Positions 1 to 6,617 of a DNA stretch of 9,446 nucleotides are shown piece by piece. The notes below the pieces were generated by a model. It saw only the letters and a list, made by a program, of their open reading frames with translations. It had not been told where the DNA came from and searched no databases. Source of the DNA: an uncultured Lachnospiraceae bacterium (GTDB taxonomy: Bacteria > Bacillota_A > Clostridia > Lachnospirales > Lachnospiraceae). The position numbers and the translations under genes were made by a program. The DNA lies in contig CANOBT010000198.1 of the NCBI GenBank assembly GCA_947564305.1, positions 1-9,446 of the forward strand, written 5' to 3'. Numbering within the stretch: position 1 is the first letter of the stretch; every line of letters begins with the position of its first letter.

Positions 1-31
1 AAAATATGCTGGAGAACGTGTTTGCGGATAT

Positions 32-532
32 TCATATGGAACGGATAGAGGATGTATCGGTGGGATAACAGTCTATAAAAACAAAAGGAATCTGATTCTG
101 CTCAAGCTTTTCCAGATATTTTTTATTGCTGGCATTGGAATAAGAATCAAAAATAATTCCTGATACATTCAAAGTATAACATAGATCTATATATTTCAAT
201 TCTAGAGAAGTATTTTCAATACTGTTAAAAACAATGACAGAATAGCCATTGCGATAGGCTTTTCGAGTGATTGTATCACAGAGGGTCATCATAAAATTTG
301 TGTTAAGATGTGGTAAAAACAGAGCGATTGTTTTATTTAATTTGGGAATAGAATCATTTTGTAAAATTTTTCCACTGGGTATATAGTCCATCATATTCGC
401 AAGATTAAGAATTTCTAAACGTTTTTCTTCAGAAACTCTTACGGGACGGTTGTTTAACACTTTAGAGACAAGTGATTTTGAAACATAGGCTCTATCGGCA
501 ATATCATCTAGGGTCACGCGTTTTCTCTTCAT
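32..532 (-). CDS. LacI-family transcriptional regulator, N-terminal half (truncated or interrupted)
   Basis: Sugar-responsive DNA-binding repressor of the LacI/GalR family. Counting from ATG 532, residues 6-25 form the family helix-turn-helix (VTLDDIADRAYVSKSLVSKV), followed by NNRP and a hinge segment (MMDYIPSGKILQ, about 48-58). The first strand of the periplasmic-binding-protein-like sensor domain starts near residue 67. The start at 532 is preferred over ATG 544 because a strong GGAGGT (542-537) lies 4 bases upstream of it and overlaps the upstream ATG. Only 166 codons precede a TGA at 34-32, whereas family members are usually about 330-340 residues, so at least half of the sensor domain is missing from this frame. 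The frame is open again beyond the TGA to the window edge (ISANTFSSIF), which could be the continuation. The gene may therefore carry a nonsense mutation, a frameshift or a real truncation. It is transcribed divergently from the ABC importer genes, the usual place for a local regulator. Family call is sure; intactness is not. Confidence 0.85.
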   Translation of the reverse strand: MKRKRVTLDDIADRAYVSKSLVSKVLNNRPVRVSEEKRLEILNLANMMDYIPSGKILQNDSIPKLNKTIALFLPHLNTNFMMTLCDTITRKAYRNGYSVIVFNSIENTSLELKYIDLCYTLNVSGIIFDSYSNASNKKYLEKLEQNQIPFVFIDCYPTDTSSIRSI

Positions 533-567
533 ATTTACCTCCATAATAAATTTGTGACAATAATAAA

Positions 568-583
568 TGATAAATATTTATCA
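568..583. promoter_or_regulatory. Operator-like perfect palindrome, site 1
   Basis: TGATAAATATTTATCA is a perfect 16-bp dyad, extended by one more base pair on each side (567-584). It lies just downstream of the predicted -10 box of the LacI-family gene, about at the transcription start. This is a typical place for an autorepression operator. Its centre is TA rather than the CG found in most LacI-family operators. Assignment to the neighbouring regulator is inferred from position and symmetry. Confidence 0.6.
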
Positions 584-599
584 TGATATAAGTTTATCA
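584..599. promoter_or_regulatory. Operator-like imperfect dyad, site 2
   Basis: TGATATAAGTTTATCA abuts site 1 with no gap and shares its TGATA...TATCA ends and 16-bp length. Centre-to-centre distance is 16 bp, about one and a half helical turns. It covers the predicted -10 box (596-591) of the minus-strand regulator promoter. On the plus strand it also contains TGA-TATAAG (584-592), which resembles an extended -10 box, so the same site could act on both divergent directions. The site is visible; the protein that binds it is inferred. Confidence 0.5.
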
Positions 600-619
600 A
601 TTTTTGGGAATAAAGTCAA
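591..619 (-). promoter_or_regulatory. Probable sigma-A promoter of the LacI-family gene
   Basis: On the minus strand a TTGACT -35 box (619-614) is followed by a 17-base spacer and a TAAACT -10 box (596-591). The expected start of transcription is near 584, giving a leader of about 50 bases before ATG 532. The -35 box matches the consensus at 5 of 6 positions and the -10 box at 4 of 6. Both operator-like dyads overlap or follow the -10 box, consistent with negative autoregulation. Confidence 0.5.
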
Positions 620-877
620 TAACTAGTTTTAAAATATAGCACAAATAGAAAGCAAAAAATATAATAATTAGTAATAAAAAACAAAAAAATAACTAAAATT
701 ATTTCGAAAATATAGAATAAATAATAAAAAATATGCAAGTTATACAAAAATAGAGATAGTATTTTGGAAAAAATTACAATTAAAATCTTCTTGTGGTAAA
801 CATTGTATCAATGGTAAAGTGTTTATAACATCAAAAGCGACAAACAATAAAGGGTACTTTGTGAAAGGAGGGGTGAT
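600..877. other. AT-rich divergent intergenic region upstream of the ABC operon
   Basis: No convincing gene is present. The segment is extremely AT-rich: bases 661-720 contain only 6 G or C. It has repeated A-tracts that could make the DNA curved or act as UP-type sequences. No strong plus-strand promoter is evident. The best weak candidates are TATAAC (824-829) with TTGTAT 15 bases upstream, and the extended -10-like TGATATAAG at 584-592. A nested inverted repeat sits at 797-825: TAAACA and TGTTTA arms separated by 17 bases, with CATTG-TAT-CAATG (801-813) inside. It may be a second regulator site. Confidence 0.5.
866..873 (+). promoter_or_regulatory. Ribosome binding site of the ABC ATPase gene
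   Basis: AGGAGGGG lies 4 bases before ATG 878 and is a near-ideal Shine-Dalgarno sequence. It fixes the start of the first operon gene. Confidence 0.8.
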
Positions 878-2356
878 ATGAGTGATTATATCTTGGAAAT
901 GAGTCATATTAGCAAAGTTTATGGCGGAATCCATGCATTGAATGATGTGAGCTTGTCATTGAAAAAAGGAGAAGTTCTCTGTCTTTGCGGAGAGAATGGA
1001 GCAGGTAAATCTACATTGATGAAAATTCTTGCCGGGGTAGAAACACCCACATCAGGAGAGATATTCATTGACGGAAAGCAAGTTCATATTGCAAAACCTA
1101 TTGATGCTATACATTTAGGAATCAGCATGGTACATCAGGAGTTAGTGCAAATAGAGGATATGTCTATAGCTGAAAATATTTTTATCGGGCGTTATGAAAC
1201 TAAAAATGGTTTTATCGATGAAAAAGCGCTACGCAACAGAACATTGAAACTGATGGAACGACTGAACATAAAGTTTGAACCGAATTCTCTGATAAGACAG
1301 TATAGTGTTGCGCACAGGCAGTTAATAGAAATTGTAAAGGCACTTTCACATGAAGCATCCATTATTATTTTTGATGAGCCTACAGCGGCATTAACGTTAG
1401 AGGAGACAGAGACATTATACAGAATTATCAGACATTTACGAGAAGAAAAAATTGCCGTTATTCTGATTTCTCACCGCATGGAAGATATATATGCGGTAGG
1501 GGACCGAGTGCAGGTATTGAGAGATGGGGAGGTATCAGGAGGAGGAGAGGTTTCCGAATTGTCAGTAGATGATATTGTCAAGCTCATGGTGGGACGTCAG
1601 ATCACACAACAGTTTCCTAAAAAAATCAAACGCCAGGGAGAAGTGTTGATGACCGTAAATCATCTTGATAATGATAATATTTACGATATTTCTTTTGAGT
1701 TGCGGAAAGGGGAAATACTTGGTATAGGAGGACTGGTAGGTGCAGGAAGAACCGAGCTTCTTAAGGCCATTTATGGATTGGATCACTGTGATGGTGAGAT
1801 AGAACTTGAAGGGAAAAAGATTATGAACAGGACACCCATGGAAGGGCTGAAAAGGGGATTTGCATTTGTGCCGGAAGACCGTAAGGATCAGGGACTGATT
1901 TTAGAACAGTCTATCTTACAAAATATGGTGCTCAGTGTTTTAAAAAAATTATCTGTTCTTAATTTTACGAATGCAAGAAAAGAAAATGAAGTTTGTAATG
2001 ATTATATTCAAAAATTGAAGATACGGTGTTCAGGAGGGAATATGATGGTTCGTATGCTCAGTGGAGGTAATCAGCAGAAAGTTGTTTTGGGAAAATGCCT
2101 GGCGTCAGAACCTAAAATACTTTTGCTGGATGAGCCGACCAGAGGGGTTGATGTGGGCGCTAAGGCTGAAATTTATAAAATAATCAACGAATTGGCGAGT
2201 GAAGGTATGTCTATTATTGTAGTTTCCTCTGAAATGACAGAATTGTTGGGAATTAGCGATCGGATTCTGGTAATGCATGAGGGGCATTTATCGGGAGAAC
2301 TTTCTATGGAGGAGGCAAGCGAAGAGGCTATTATGAAACTGGCAATTTCACATTAA
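878..2356 (+). CDS. Sugar ABC transporter ATP-binding protein, RbsA/MglA/XylG type (tandem nucleotide-binding domains)
   Basis: Cytoplasmic ATPase that powers a carbohydrate importer of the ribose/galactose/xylose class. The 492 residues match the usual length for these fused double ATPases. Domain 1 (about 1-245) has Walker A GENGAGKST (38-46), a Q-loop in VHQELV (Q87), a degenerate signature YSVAHRQ (142-148), Walker B IIIFDEP (162-168) and the switch histidine H199. Domain 2 (about 255-492) has the family's degenerate Walker A GLVGAGRTE (285-293, arginine replacing lysine), a full LSGGNQQ signature (394-400), Walker B LLLDEP (415-420) and serine in place of the switch histidine (VVSSE). 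This asymmetry is normal for the family: the canonical signature of domain 2 completes the active site formed with Walker A of domain 1. The gene opens the operon, and the permease follows after 39 bases. Substrate cannot be read from the ATPase. The 74- and 60-residue antisense frames inside it are not believable genes. Confidence 0.95.
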   Translation: MSDYILEMSHISKVYGGIHALNDVSLSLKKGEVLCLCGENGAGKSTLMKILAGVETPTSGEIFIDGKQVHIAKPIDAIHLGISMVHQELVQIEDMSIAENIFIGRYETKNGFIDEKALRNRTLKLMERLNIKFEPNSLIRQYSVAHRQLIEIVKALSHEASIIIFDEPTAALTLEETETLYRIIRHLREEKIAVILISHRMEDIYAVGDRVQVLRDGEVSGGGEVSELSVDDIVKLMVGRQITQQFPKKIKRQGEVLMTVNHLDNDNIYDISFELRKGEILGIGGLVGAGRTELLKAIYGLDHCDGEIELEGKKIMNRTPMEGLKRGFAFVPEDRKDQGLILEQSILQNMVLSVLKKLSVLNFTNARKENEVCNDYIQKLKIRCSGGNMMVRMLSGGNQQKVVLGKCLASEPKILLLDEPTRGVDVGAKAEIYKIINELASEGMSIIVVSSEMTELLGISDRILVMHEGHLSGELSMEEASEEAIMKLAISH

Positions 2357-2395
2357 TAAAATGGATGCGAAAAGATAAAAAGGAGGGATAATAAT

Positions 2396-3412
2396 ATGGA
2401 TTCTAAAAAGAGCAAAGATGAAATAAGTTTTTGGAATAAATTAATGCAGTCAAAATATTTTGAACTGGTAGGTTTGATTTGTCTGATCATTGTATATTCC
2501 ATTATCGTACAAAGTAACAGTGGGAAATTTTTATCTCTTGGTAATATGGGAAATATTCTGAAAGAGATTGTTGTATATGGTATTCTTTCCTGTGCATTAG
2601 CGTTTCCGGTTTTAAATGGAACCTTTGATCTTTCTATTGAATCTACCTGTGCATTGGGAGGGACATTATGTGGTTTATTGGTGACAGATGGTCTGTATGG
2701 ATTAAAAACAGGACTTGGTGCAGCGATTATTATTTCTGTGTTTCTTTGCTGTATTGTTGGTATTGTGAACGGGATAATTGTTTCCAGGACAAAGATAGAT
2801 CCTTTTATTGTTACATTAGGCACGCAAACTGCAGTAAGAGGTATAGTTTATATTGTTAGCGATAATACGGCTGTAACGCAGTTGCCATCAGAATTTAAAA
2901 ATTTGAGTGTTGGAACTGTGTTTGGAGTTTCTGTATCAGTATGGATACTAATTCTTGTTTTTATTGGAATGGCTCTTGTTTTGGGGAAAACTTCCTATGG
3001 AAGAAAAATTTATGCGACCGGCGGAAATTATCAGGCAGCGTATAATTCGGGAGTTAACGTAAAAAGAGTACGTTTTTCTACTTATGTAATAGCAGCAGGA
3101 CTTTCAGCGCTTGCTGGTATTCTTTCAACCGCTCGTGTGGGGTCAGCAACTCCAAATGCCGCAAGCGGCTACGCTACAATCGCAATTTCAGCATGCGCCA
3201 TAGGAGGAGTATCTTTGTCAGGTGGAAAAGGATTGACAATAGGGGTATTTTTAGGAGCTTTGATGATGGGGATGATTACGAATGGTATGAATCTTATGTT
3301 TATTGGTTCTAACTGGCAGTTAGTGGTAAGAGGTGCATTGATGGTCATTGCTGTGTTCTATGCACAATGGTTTAACAAAATATCAAATAAGGCAATAGCA
3401 AGAAAAAAATAA
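2396..3412 (+). CDS. Sugar ABC transporter permease, RbsC-like (BPD_transp_2 family)
   Basis: Membrane subunit of the importer. The 338-residue protein is hydrophobic throughout, with roughly 8-10 candidate membrane segments, for example near residues 23-39, 57-73, 108-129, 182-196, 230-243 and 281-297. Family landmarks are LNGTFDLSIES (73-83), which corresponds to the GGIDLSVGS motif of RbsC-type permeases but has E82 in place of the usual glycine, then the IDPFIVTLGT segment (134-143), the cytoplasmic GRKIYATGGNYQAAYNSGVN stretch (203-222) that couples to the ATPase, and SGGKG (276-280). A GGAGGG sequence ends 8 bases before ATG 2396. Only one permease gene is present, so the channel should be a homodimer. 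Gene order ATPase-permease-binding protein equals rbsACB. Substrate is unknown. Confidence 0.94.
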   Translation: MDSKKSKDEISFWNKLMQSKYFELVGLICLIIVYSIIVQSNSGKFLSLGNMGNILKEIVVYGILSCALAFPVLNGTFDLSIESTCALGGTLCGLLVTDGLYGLKTGLGAAIIISVFLCCIVGIVNGIIVSRTKIDPFIVTLGTQTAVRGIVYIVSDNTAVTQLPSEFKNLSVGTVFGVSVSVWILILVFIGMALVLGKTSYGRKIYATGGNYQAAYNSGVNVKRVRFSTYVIAAGLSALAGILSTARVGSATPNAASGYATIAISACAIGGVSLSGGKGLTIGVFLGALMMGMITNGMNLMFIGSNWQLVVRGALMVIAVFYAQWFNKISNKAIARKK

Positions 3413-3427
3413 ATTTTAACCCAAAAT

Positions 3428-3470
3428 AATTTCCACTAACCTTTGGTGGCCACGAGGTTGGATGGTAATT
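3428..3470 (+). other. Intercistronic hairpin between permease and binding-protein genes
   Basis: The 89-base gap folds into a stem-loop. Seven pairs (3436-3442 with 3455-3461, one G-U) carry a 12-base loop. After a one-base bulge (3462) come three more pairs (3433-3435 with 3463-3465), a U-U mismatch and four A-U pairs (3428-3431 with 3467-3470). The loop region contains the 8-base palindrome GTGGCCAC (3446-3453). No U-tract follows, so it is not a standard terminator. Hairpins here commonly protect or process mRNA so that binding protein is made in excess over permease; that role is inferred. Confidence 0.55.
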
Positions 3471-3501
3471 ATAAATAAAAAAATGTGAGAAGGAGAAAAG
3501 T

Positions 3502-4563
3502 ATGAAAAAGAAATTGTTAAGTATTTTTTTAGTTGGCTGCGTGACGGCAGCTATGCTTGCAGGCTGTGGCAGTTCAGATTCAGACCCACAGGAAACAGCT
3601 CCCGCGGAGGAAGGTACTACAGCAAAGGATACGGAAGTTGCTTCAGAGGAAGAAACAGTTTCTGCAGAGGAGACATCCGAAGATAAAAAGATGATCGGTA
3701 TTGTTCCCTGGGATATGGCACAGGCTTTTGAAGCAGATCTTGCAGCTATAGCGGAAGAAGAAATTGAGGCAAGAGGTTGGGACAGTGTGGTAATGGATCC
3801 AAAAGGCGATTGGGCGCAAATGTATACGATTATTGAGAATTTGATAACGCAGGGTGTGGATGGCATTATTTATACTGCTATTGATACGGATGGTGCGAAC
3901 GATGCGGTTGCTCTTGCCCATGAAGCGGGTATTCCGATTGTTGATTTTGATTGTCTGGCTTCGGAAGGCGGTGCAGATGCATCAGTGAGATATAACGACT
4001 ACGCAGGAGGTCAGATGGCTGCAGAAATGTGTATGGAAGCATTGGAAGGTAAAGAAGATGCAAATATTATCATATTTGAGGAAGAACCTTCCATTGCATC
4101 CAGCGGCCTCCGTGTCAAAGGGTTTAGTGATTGGATGGATGAAAATTACCCGAATGTGACGATTGTAAAAAATCGGTCTACGGACAGAACAACAGATGGT
4201 TGTTATATCTGGGCTACTGATATGATTACAGCATACCCGGATGCAGATGCTTTTTTCCTGTACTGGAATGAATGTGTTATGGGAACCTATAATGCGCTCC
4301 AGGATGCCGGAAGAGATGATGTATATGTAATTGGTTATGATGCGACTCCTGAACAACAGGCTGTTATGCAGGAGGAGGGGGAAAATTGTAAATTGTATGC
4401 ATCTCCTGGAATGTCTCCTGAAAAAATGGGCAGGAAATGTGTAGAATTTATGGAACAGATTTTTGATGGTTCTTATACGAGATCTGGACCGGATGATATT
4501 TATGAGATGCAGCCGGAACTTTTGACAGTACACAATGCGGCTGATTTCGATATTAATAAGTAG
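3502..4563 (+). CDS. Sugar ABC transporter substrate-binding lipoprotein (periplasmic-binding protein type 1, RbsB-like)
   Basis: Extracellular, membrane-anchored receptor that delivers the sugar to the importer. The 353 residues begin with a lipoprotein signal peptide: KKK at 2-4, a hydrophobic core at 5-18, and lipobox LAGC with the acylated cysteine at C22. A flexible Ser/Thr/Glu-rich linker (about 23-63) precedes the two-lobed domain, which starts at KKMIGIVPWDMAQAF (62-76). Typical family segments are GVDGIIYTAIDTDG (118-131), AGIPIVDFDC (142-151), YNDYAGGQMAAE (164-175) and the second-lobe VIGYDATPEQ (276-285). Aromatic and acidic residues at expected ligand-pocket places (W70, D149, W255, D280) fit a polar sugar-like ligand, but its identity is not readable. 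The GAAGGAG site just upstream supports this start. It follows the permease behind a hairpin, as is common for highly expressed binding proteins. Confidence 0.94.
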   Translation: MKKKLLSIFLVGCVTAAMLAGCGSSDSDPQETAPAEEGTTAKDTEVASEEETVSAEETSEDKKMIGIVPWDMAQAFEADLAAIAEEEIEARGWDSVVMDPKGDWAQMYTIIENLITQGVDGIIYTAIDTDGANDAVALAHEAGIPIVDFDCLASEGGADASVRYNDYAGGQMAAEMCMEALEGKEDANIIIFEEEPSIASSGLRVKGFSDWMDENYPNVTIVKNRSTDRTTDGCYIWATDMITAYPDADAFFLYWNECVMGTYNALQDAGRDDVYVIGYDATPEQQAVMQEEGENCKLYASPGMSPEKMGRKCVEFMEQIFDGSYTRSGPDDIYEMQPELLTVHNAADFDINK

Positions 4564-4585
4564 AACGTAATGATAATTTAATTTT

Positions 4586-4635
4586 CGCAGATAGACAGTC
4601 GAAGGCAGGGAAACCTGGCTTCGACAGATACTGCG
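4586..4635 (+). other. Intercistronic compound hairpin with GAAA tetraloop
   Basis: GTCGAAG (4598-4604) pairs with CTTCGAC (4619-4625). After a G-G mismatch, CAGG pairs with CCTG across a GAAA loop (4610-4613), a very stable GNRA-type tetraloop. Outside this, CGCAG (4586-4590) can pair with CTGCG (4631-4635) across an asymmetric internal loop. No U-tract follows. It separates the transporter genes from the enzyme genes, and may limit transcript decay or read-through. Confidence 0.6.
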
Positions 4636-4655
4636 GGTGATACATAAAAACTATC

Positions 4656-4660
4656 GGAGG
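4656..4660 (+). promoter_or_regulatory. Ribosome binding site that decides the amidohydrolase start
   Basis: GGAGG lies only 1 base before the first ATG (4662), which is too close, but 7 bases before the second in-frame ATG (4668). Translation should therefore begin at 4668. Confidence 0.7.
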
Positions 4661-4667
4661 CATGAAA

Positions 4668-5564
4668 ATGGCAGTTATTGATTCACATATGCATTTGATA
4701 AATTCTAAATGTTTTGATAAACCTACTTATGATGATTTAGGTCAGAGTATTCCAAATGATACGGATATTCATCAACTGGTAGGCTGGATGAAAGCGGCAG
4801 GCATAGAGCATTGTGTTAGCATGGCACAGGATATGCACAGAATATGGCATTCTGAATTTGGTGAGATTGCAGTAGAAAAGGCTTATAAAGCCTATCCAGA
4901 TTTTTTTATTCCTTTTTGCAGCGTGGAGCCCATTGATGCGGCTGGCCGTTTTTCTCAGAAAAACTATGATTATGTAGTAGATAAGATTGTAAATTGTGGA
5001 TATAAAGGAATTCTTTTTACTCCGCCATATGGACAGTTTAATTCCAATGACAGGAGTATGTATCCCTTTTATGAATTTGCAAATAAGCAGGGTATTGTAG
5101 TTCAATATCATCATTCCGCAGCCGGGGGACCTACAGTGTTAGCTCATACAAAATATGCTAAAATGGAGAATTTGAATGATGTAACATTTGATTTTCCTGA
5201 TATGAAGATAGTTGTAGAACATATAGGCTATCCATTTAGCGAGTATTTATTTACAATGATGGTTAATGATGAAAATCTGTGGACCGATCTGGCTATGCTA
5301 TATAAACGGCCTGTTTGGATGACATGGAATATGGTTATGGCCAAAGAACTTGGAGTTTTGGATCGTGTAATGTTTGCATCAGATTTTGTAGCTGCTGATA
5401 ATGATTTATTTGGCTCTAATCCGACTCAGGATTTACTGAAATGGATTGATCTGGTTCAAAATGGTATGAATAAAATATGCAGGGGATCAGGATGGCCTGA
5501 ATTTACGGAAAAAGAAATTAACGGTATATTACATGATAATGCGACAAGGCTTTATAATTTATAG
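4668..5564 (+). CDS. Amidohydrolase-2 family protein (metal-dependent TIM-barrel hydrolase or lactonase/decarboxylase-like)
   Basis: Predicted cytoplasmic enzyme of the amidohydrolase superfamily, Amidohydro_2 branch. Counting 298 residues from ATG 4668, the strand-1 HxH metal motif is DSHMH (H7, H9). Further candidate ligands and catalytic residues are H148 or H149 (QYHHS), H185 in VVEHIGYPF, and D239 in FASDF. The C-terminal NATRLYNL (291-298) corresponds to the GNAxRL ending of the family. The set is complete, so activity is likely. Known members of this branch include sugar lactonases, 2-pyrone-4,6-dicarboxylate hydrolase and decarboxylases such as aminocarboxymuconate-semialdehyde decarboxylase; sequence alone does not choose between them. 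Its place between a sugar importer and a ROK kinase suggests it acts on the imported compound or a product of it. A lactonase is one option, but no sugar dehydrogenase that would make a lactone is in this operon. Starting at 4662 instead would add two residues. Confidence 0.85.
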   Translation: MAVIDSHMHLINSKCFDKPTYDDLGQSIPNDTDIHQLVGWMKAAGIEHCVSMAQDMHRIWHSEFGEIAVEKAYKAYPDFFIPFCSVEPIDAAGRFSQKNYDYVVDKIVNCGYKGILFTPPYGQFNSNDRSMYPFYEFANKQGIVVQYHHSAAGGPTVLAHTKYAKMENLNDVTFDFPDMKIVVEHIGYPFSEYLFTMMVNDENLWTDLAMLYKRPVWMTWNMVMAKELGVLDRVMFASDFVAADNDLFGSNPTQDLLKWIDLVQNGMNKICRGSGWPEFTEKEINGILHDNATRLYNL

Positions 5565-5612
5565 ATAATAGATAGCAGGTTTTATAAATTATCTTTATAT
5601 TCAAAAGAAAAT

Positions 5613-5640
5613 CCTGTCGGTGAAAATATTTCCCGGCAGG
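5613..5640 (+). other. Intercistronic hairpin upstream of the ROK kinase
   Basis: CCTGTCGG (5613-5620) pairs with CCGGCAGG (5633-5640) over 8 pairs with one U-G wobble. After a bulged base, GAAA (5622-5625) pairs with TTTC (5629-5632) around a three-base loop. AAAAT just outside can pair with ATTTT (5643-5647) across a two-base bulge. The stem ends 7 bases before the kinase Shine-Dalgarno sequence (5648-5654), close enough to influence initiation or decay. Only TTTT follows, so termination would be weak. Confidence 0.6.
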
Positions 5641-5660
5641 AAATTTTAGAGGAGTAAATA

Positions 5661-6602
5661 ATGGGATTATATTTTGGGGTGGATGTCGGTGGAACACAGA
5701 TTAAATTCGGTCATTTTTCTAAAGAAGGTATACTGCTTGAAAAGTGGATAGCAGATACAGATCTGACAGAAGCAGGTAATCGTATTATTCCGCAGGTTGC
5801 GGAAGAAATTAGGGATTTTTGTAAAAGGAAAAAAATTGATAGTACAGAGATAAGCGGAATTGGAATGGGAATTCCGGGACCTGTAGACAAGAATGGATAT
5901 GTGAAAAAAAGTGTAAATCTTCATTGGTATGATTTTAATCCGGTTGAAATTCTGCGACAGGAATTTCCAGGTGTCATTGTTGAAGCAGGGAATGATGCAA
6001 ATGTGGCAGCTTTAGGAGAGTATTATGCTGGAGGAGGAAAAAAGTATAGCAGTATGATGCTGATTACACTTGGCACTGGGGTAGGAGGAGGCATTATATT
6101 AAATGGAAATGTTCTGCTCGGTGCAAATGGAATTGCAGGGGAAATAGGACATATAACTGTAGACCCAGGGGAGTCAGATGCCTGTAATTGTGGTAATCAT
6201 GGCTGCCTTGATCAGTTTGCCTCTGCAAATGGCCTGGTACGTATTGCAAACCGGCTGACGAAAGAAAGGAAAACAGAGTCCCCGTTGCAGAATATAAAAA
6301 ATTTTACTGCAAAGGAGATATGCGGATTAGCTGGACAGGGAGATAAACTTTGTATAAAATGTCTTGAAATATGTATGGGAAATTTGGGGCATGCTATGGC
6401 AGAGTTTACACATGCATTTGATCCGGAAGCATTTGTTATTGGCGGTGGAGTATCCAGATCCTCAGAATTAATTTTACCGATCATACAAAAAGCATACAGT
6501 GAAAAACTTCATTTAATCGAAAAGGGTGCGGATATTGTAACTGCACAGCTGGGAAATGATGCTGGTATCACAGGTGCCTGTCTGCAGGTACTACATAAAT
6601 AA
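5661..6602 (+). CDS. ROK-family sugar kinase (glucokinase-like)
   Basis: Cytoplasmic ATP-dependent sugar kinase of the ROK (repressor, ORF, kinase) family. At 313 residues it is the size of a kinase, without the N-terminal helix-turn-helix of ROK repressors. The phosphate-binding motif DVGGTQIKFG is at 8-17, followed by GIGMGIPGPVD (66-76) and VNLHW (85-89), which resembles the sugar-contacting segment of bacterial glucokinases. EAGNDANVAA (108-117) holds the catalytic aspartate D112. LGTGVGGGI (137-145) is the second ATP motif, and GEIGH (160-164) has the sugar- and zinc-binding histidine H164. The zinc motif CNCGNHGCLD (175-184) has all three cysteines. All key residues are present, so an active kinase is expected. 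Likely substrates are glucose, N-acetylhexosamine, fructose or allose; the family cannot be resolved further by eye. AGAGGAG lies 6 bases before the start. The next gene begins 15 bases after its stop, implying tight co-transcription. Confidence 0.93.
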   Translation: MGLYFGVDVGGTQIKFGHFSKEGILLEKWIADTDLTEAGNRIIPQVAEEIRDFCKRKKIDSTEISGIGMGIPGPVDKNGYVKKSVNLHWYDFNPVEILRQEFPGVIVEAGNDANVAALGEYYAGGGKKYSSMMLITLGTGVGGGIILNGNVLLGANGIAGEIGHITVDPGESDACNCGNHGCLDQFASANGLVRIANRLTKERKTESPLQNIKNFTAKEICGLAGQGDKLCIKCLEICMGNLGHAMAEFTHAFDPEAFVIGGGVSRSSELILPIIQKAYSEKLHLIEKGADIVTAQLGNDAGITGACLQVLHK

Positions 6603-6604
6603 GT

Positions 6605-6610
6605 AAAGGG
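6605..6610 (+). promoter_or_regulatory. Weak ribosome binding site of the creatinase/M24-like gene
   Basis: AAAGGG lies 7 bases before ATG 6618. It is weaker than the other sites of the operon. With only 15 bases between the genes, translational coupling to the kinase gene is plausible. Confidence 0.5.
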
Positions 6611-6617
6611 AAAAAAT

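Noticed and set aside
740..934. 64-residue minus-strand reading frame in the divergent control region
   Set aside because: It overlaps the importer start and its ribosome binding site, has no recognisable motif, and is explained by AT-rich sequence.
2353..2823. 156-residue antisense frame over the permease gene
   Set aside because: It lies opposite a clearly conserved permease, and its composition is that expected from the complement of membrane-protein codons.
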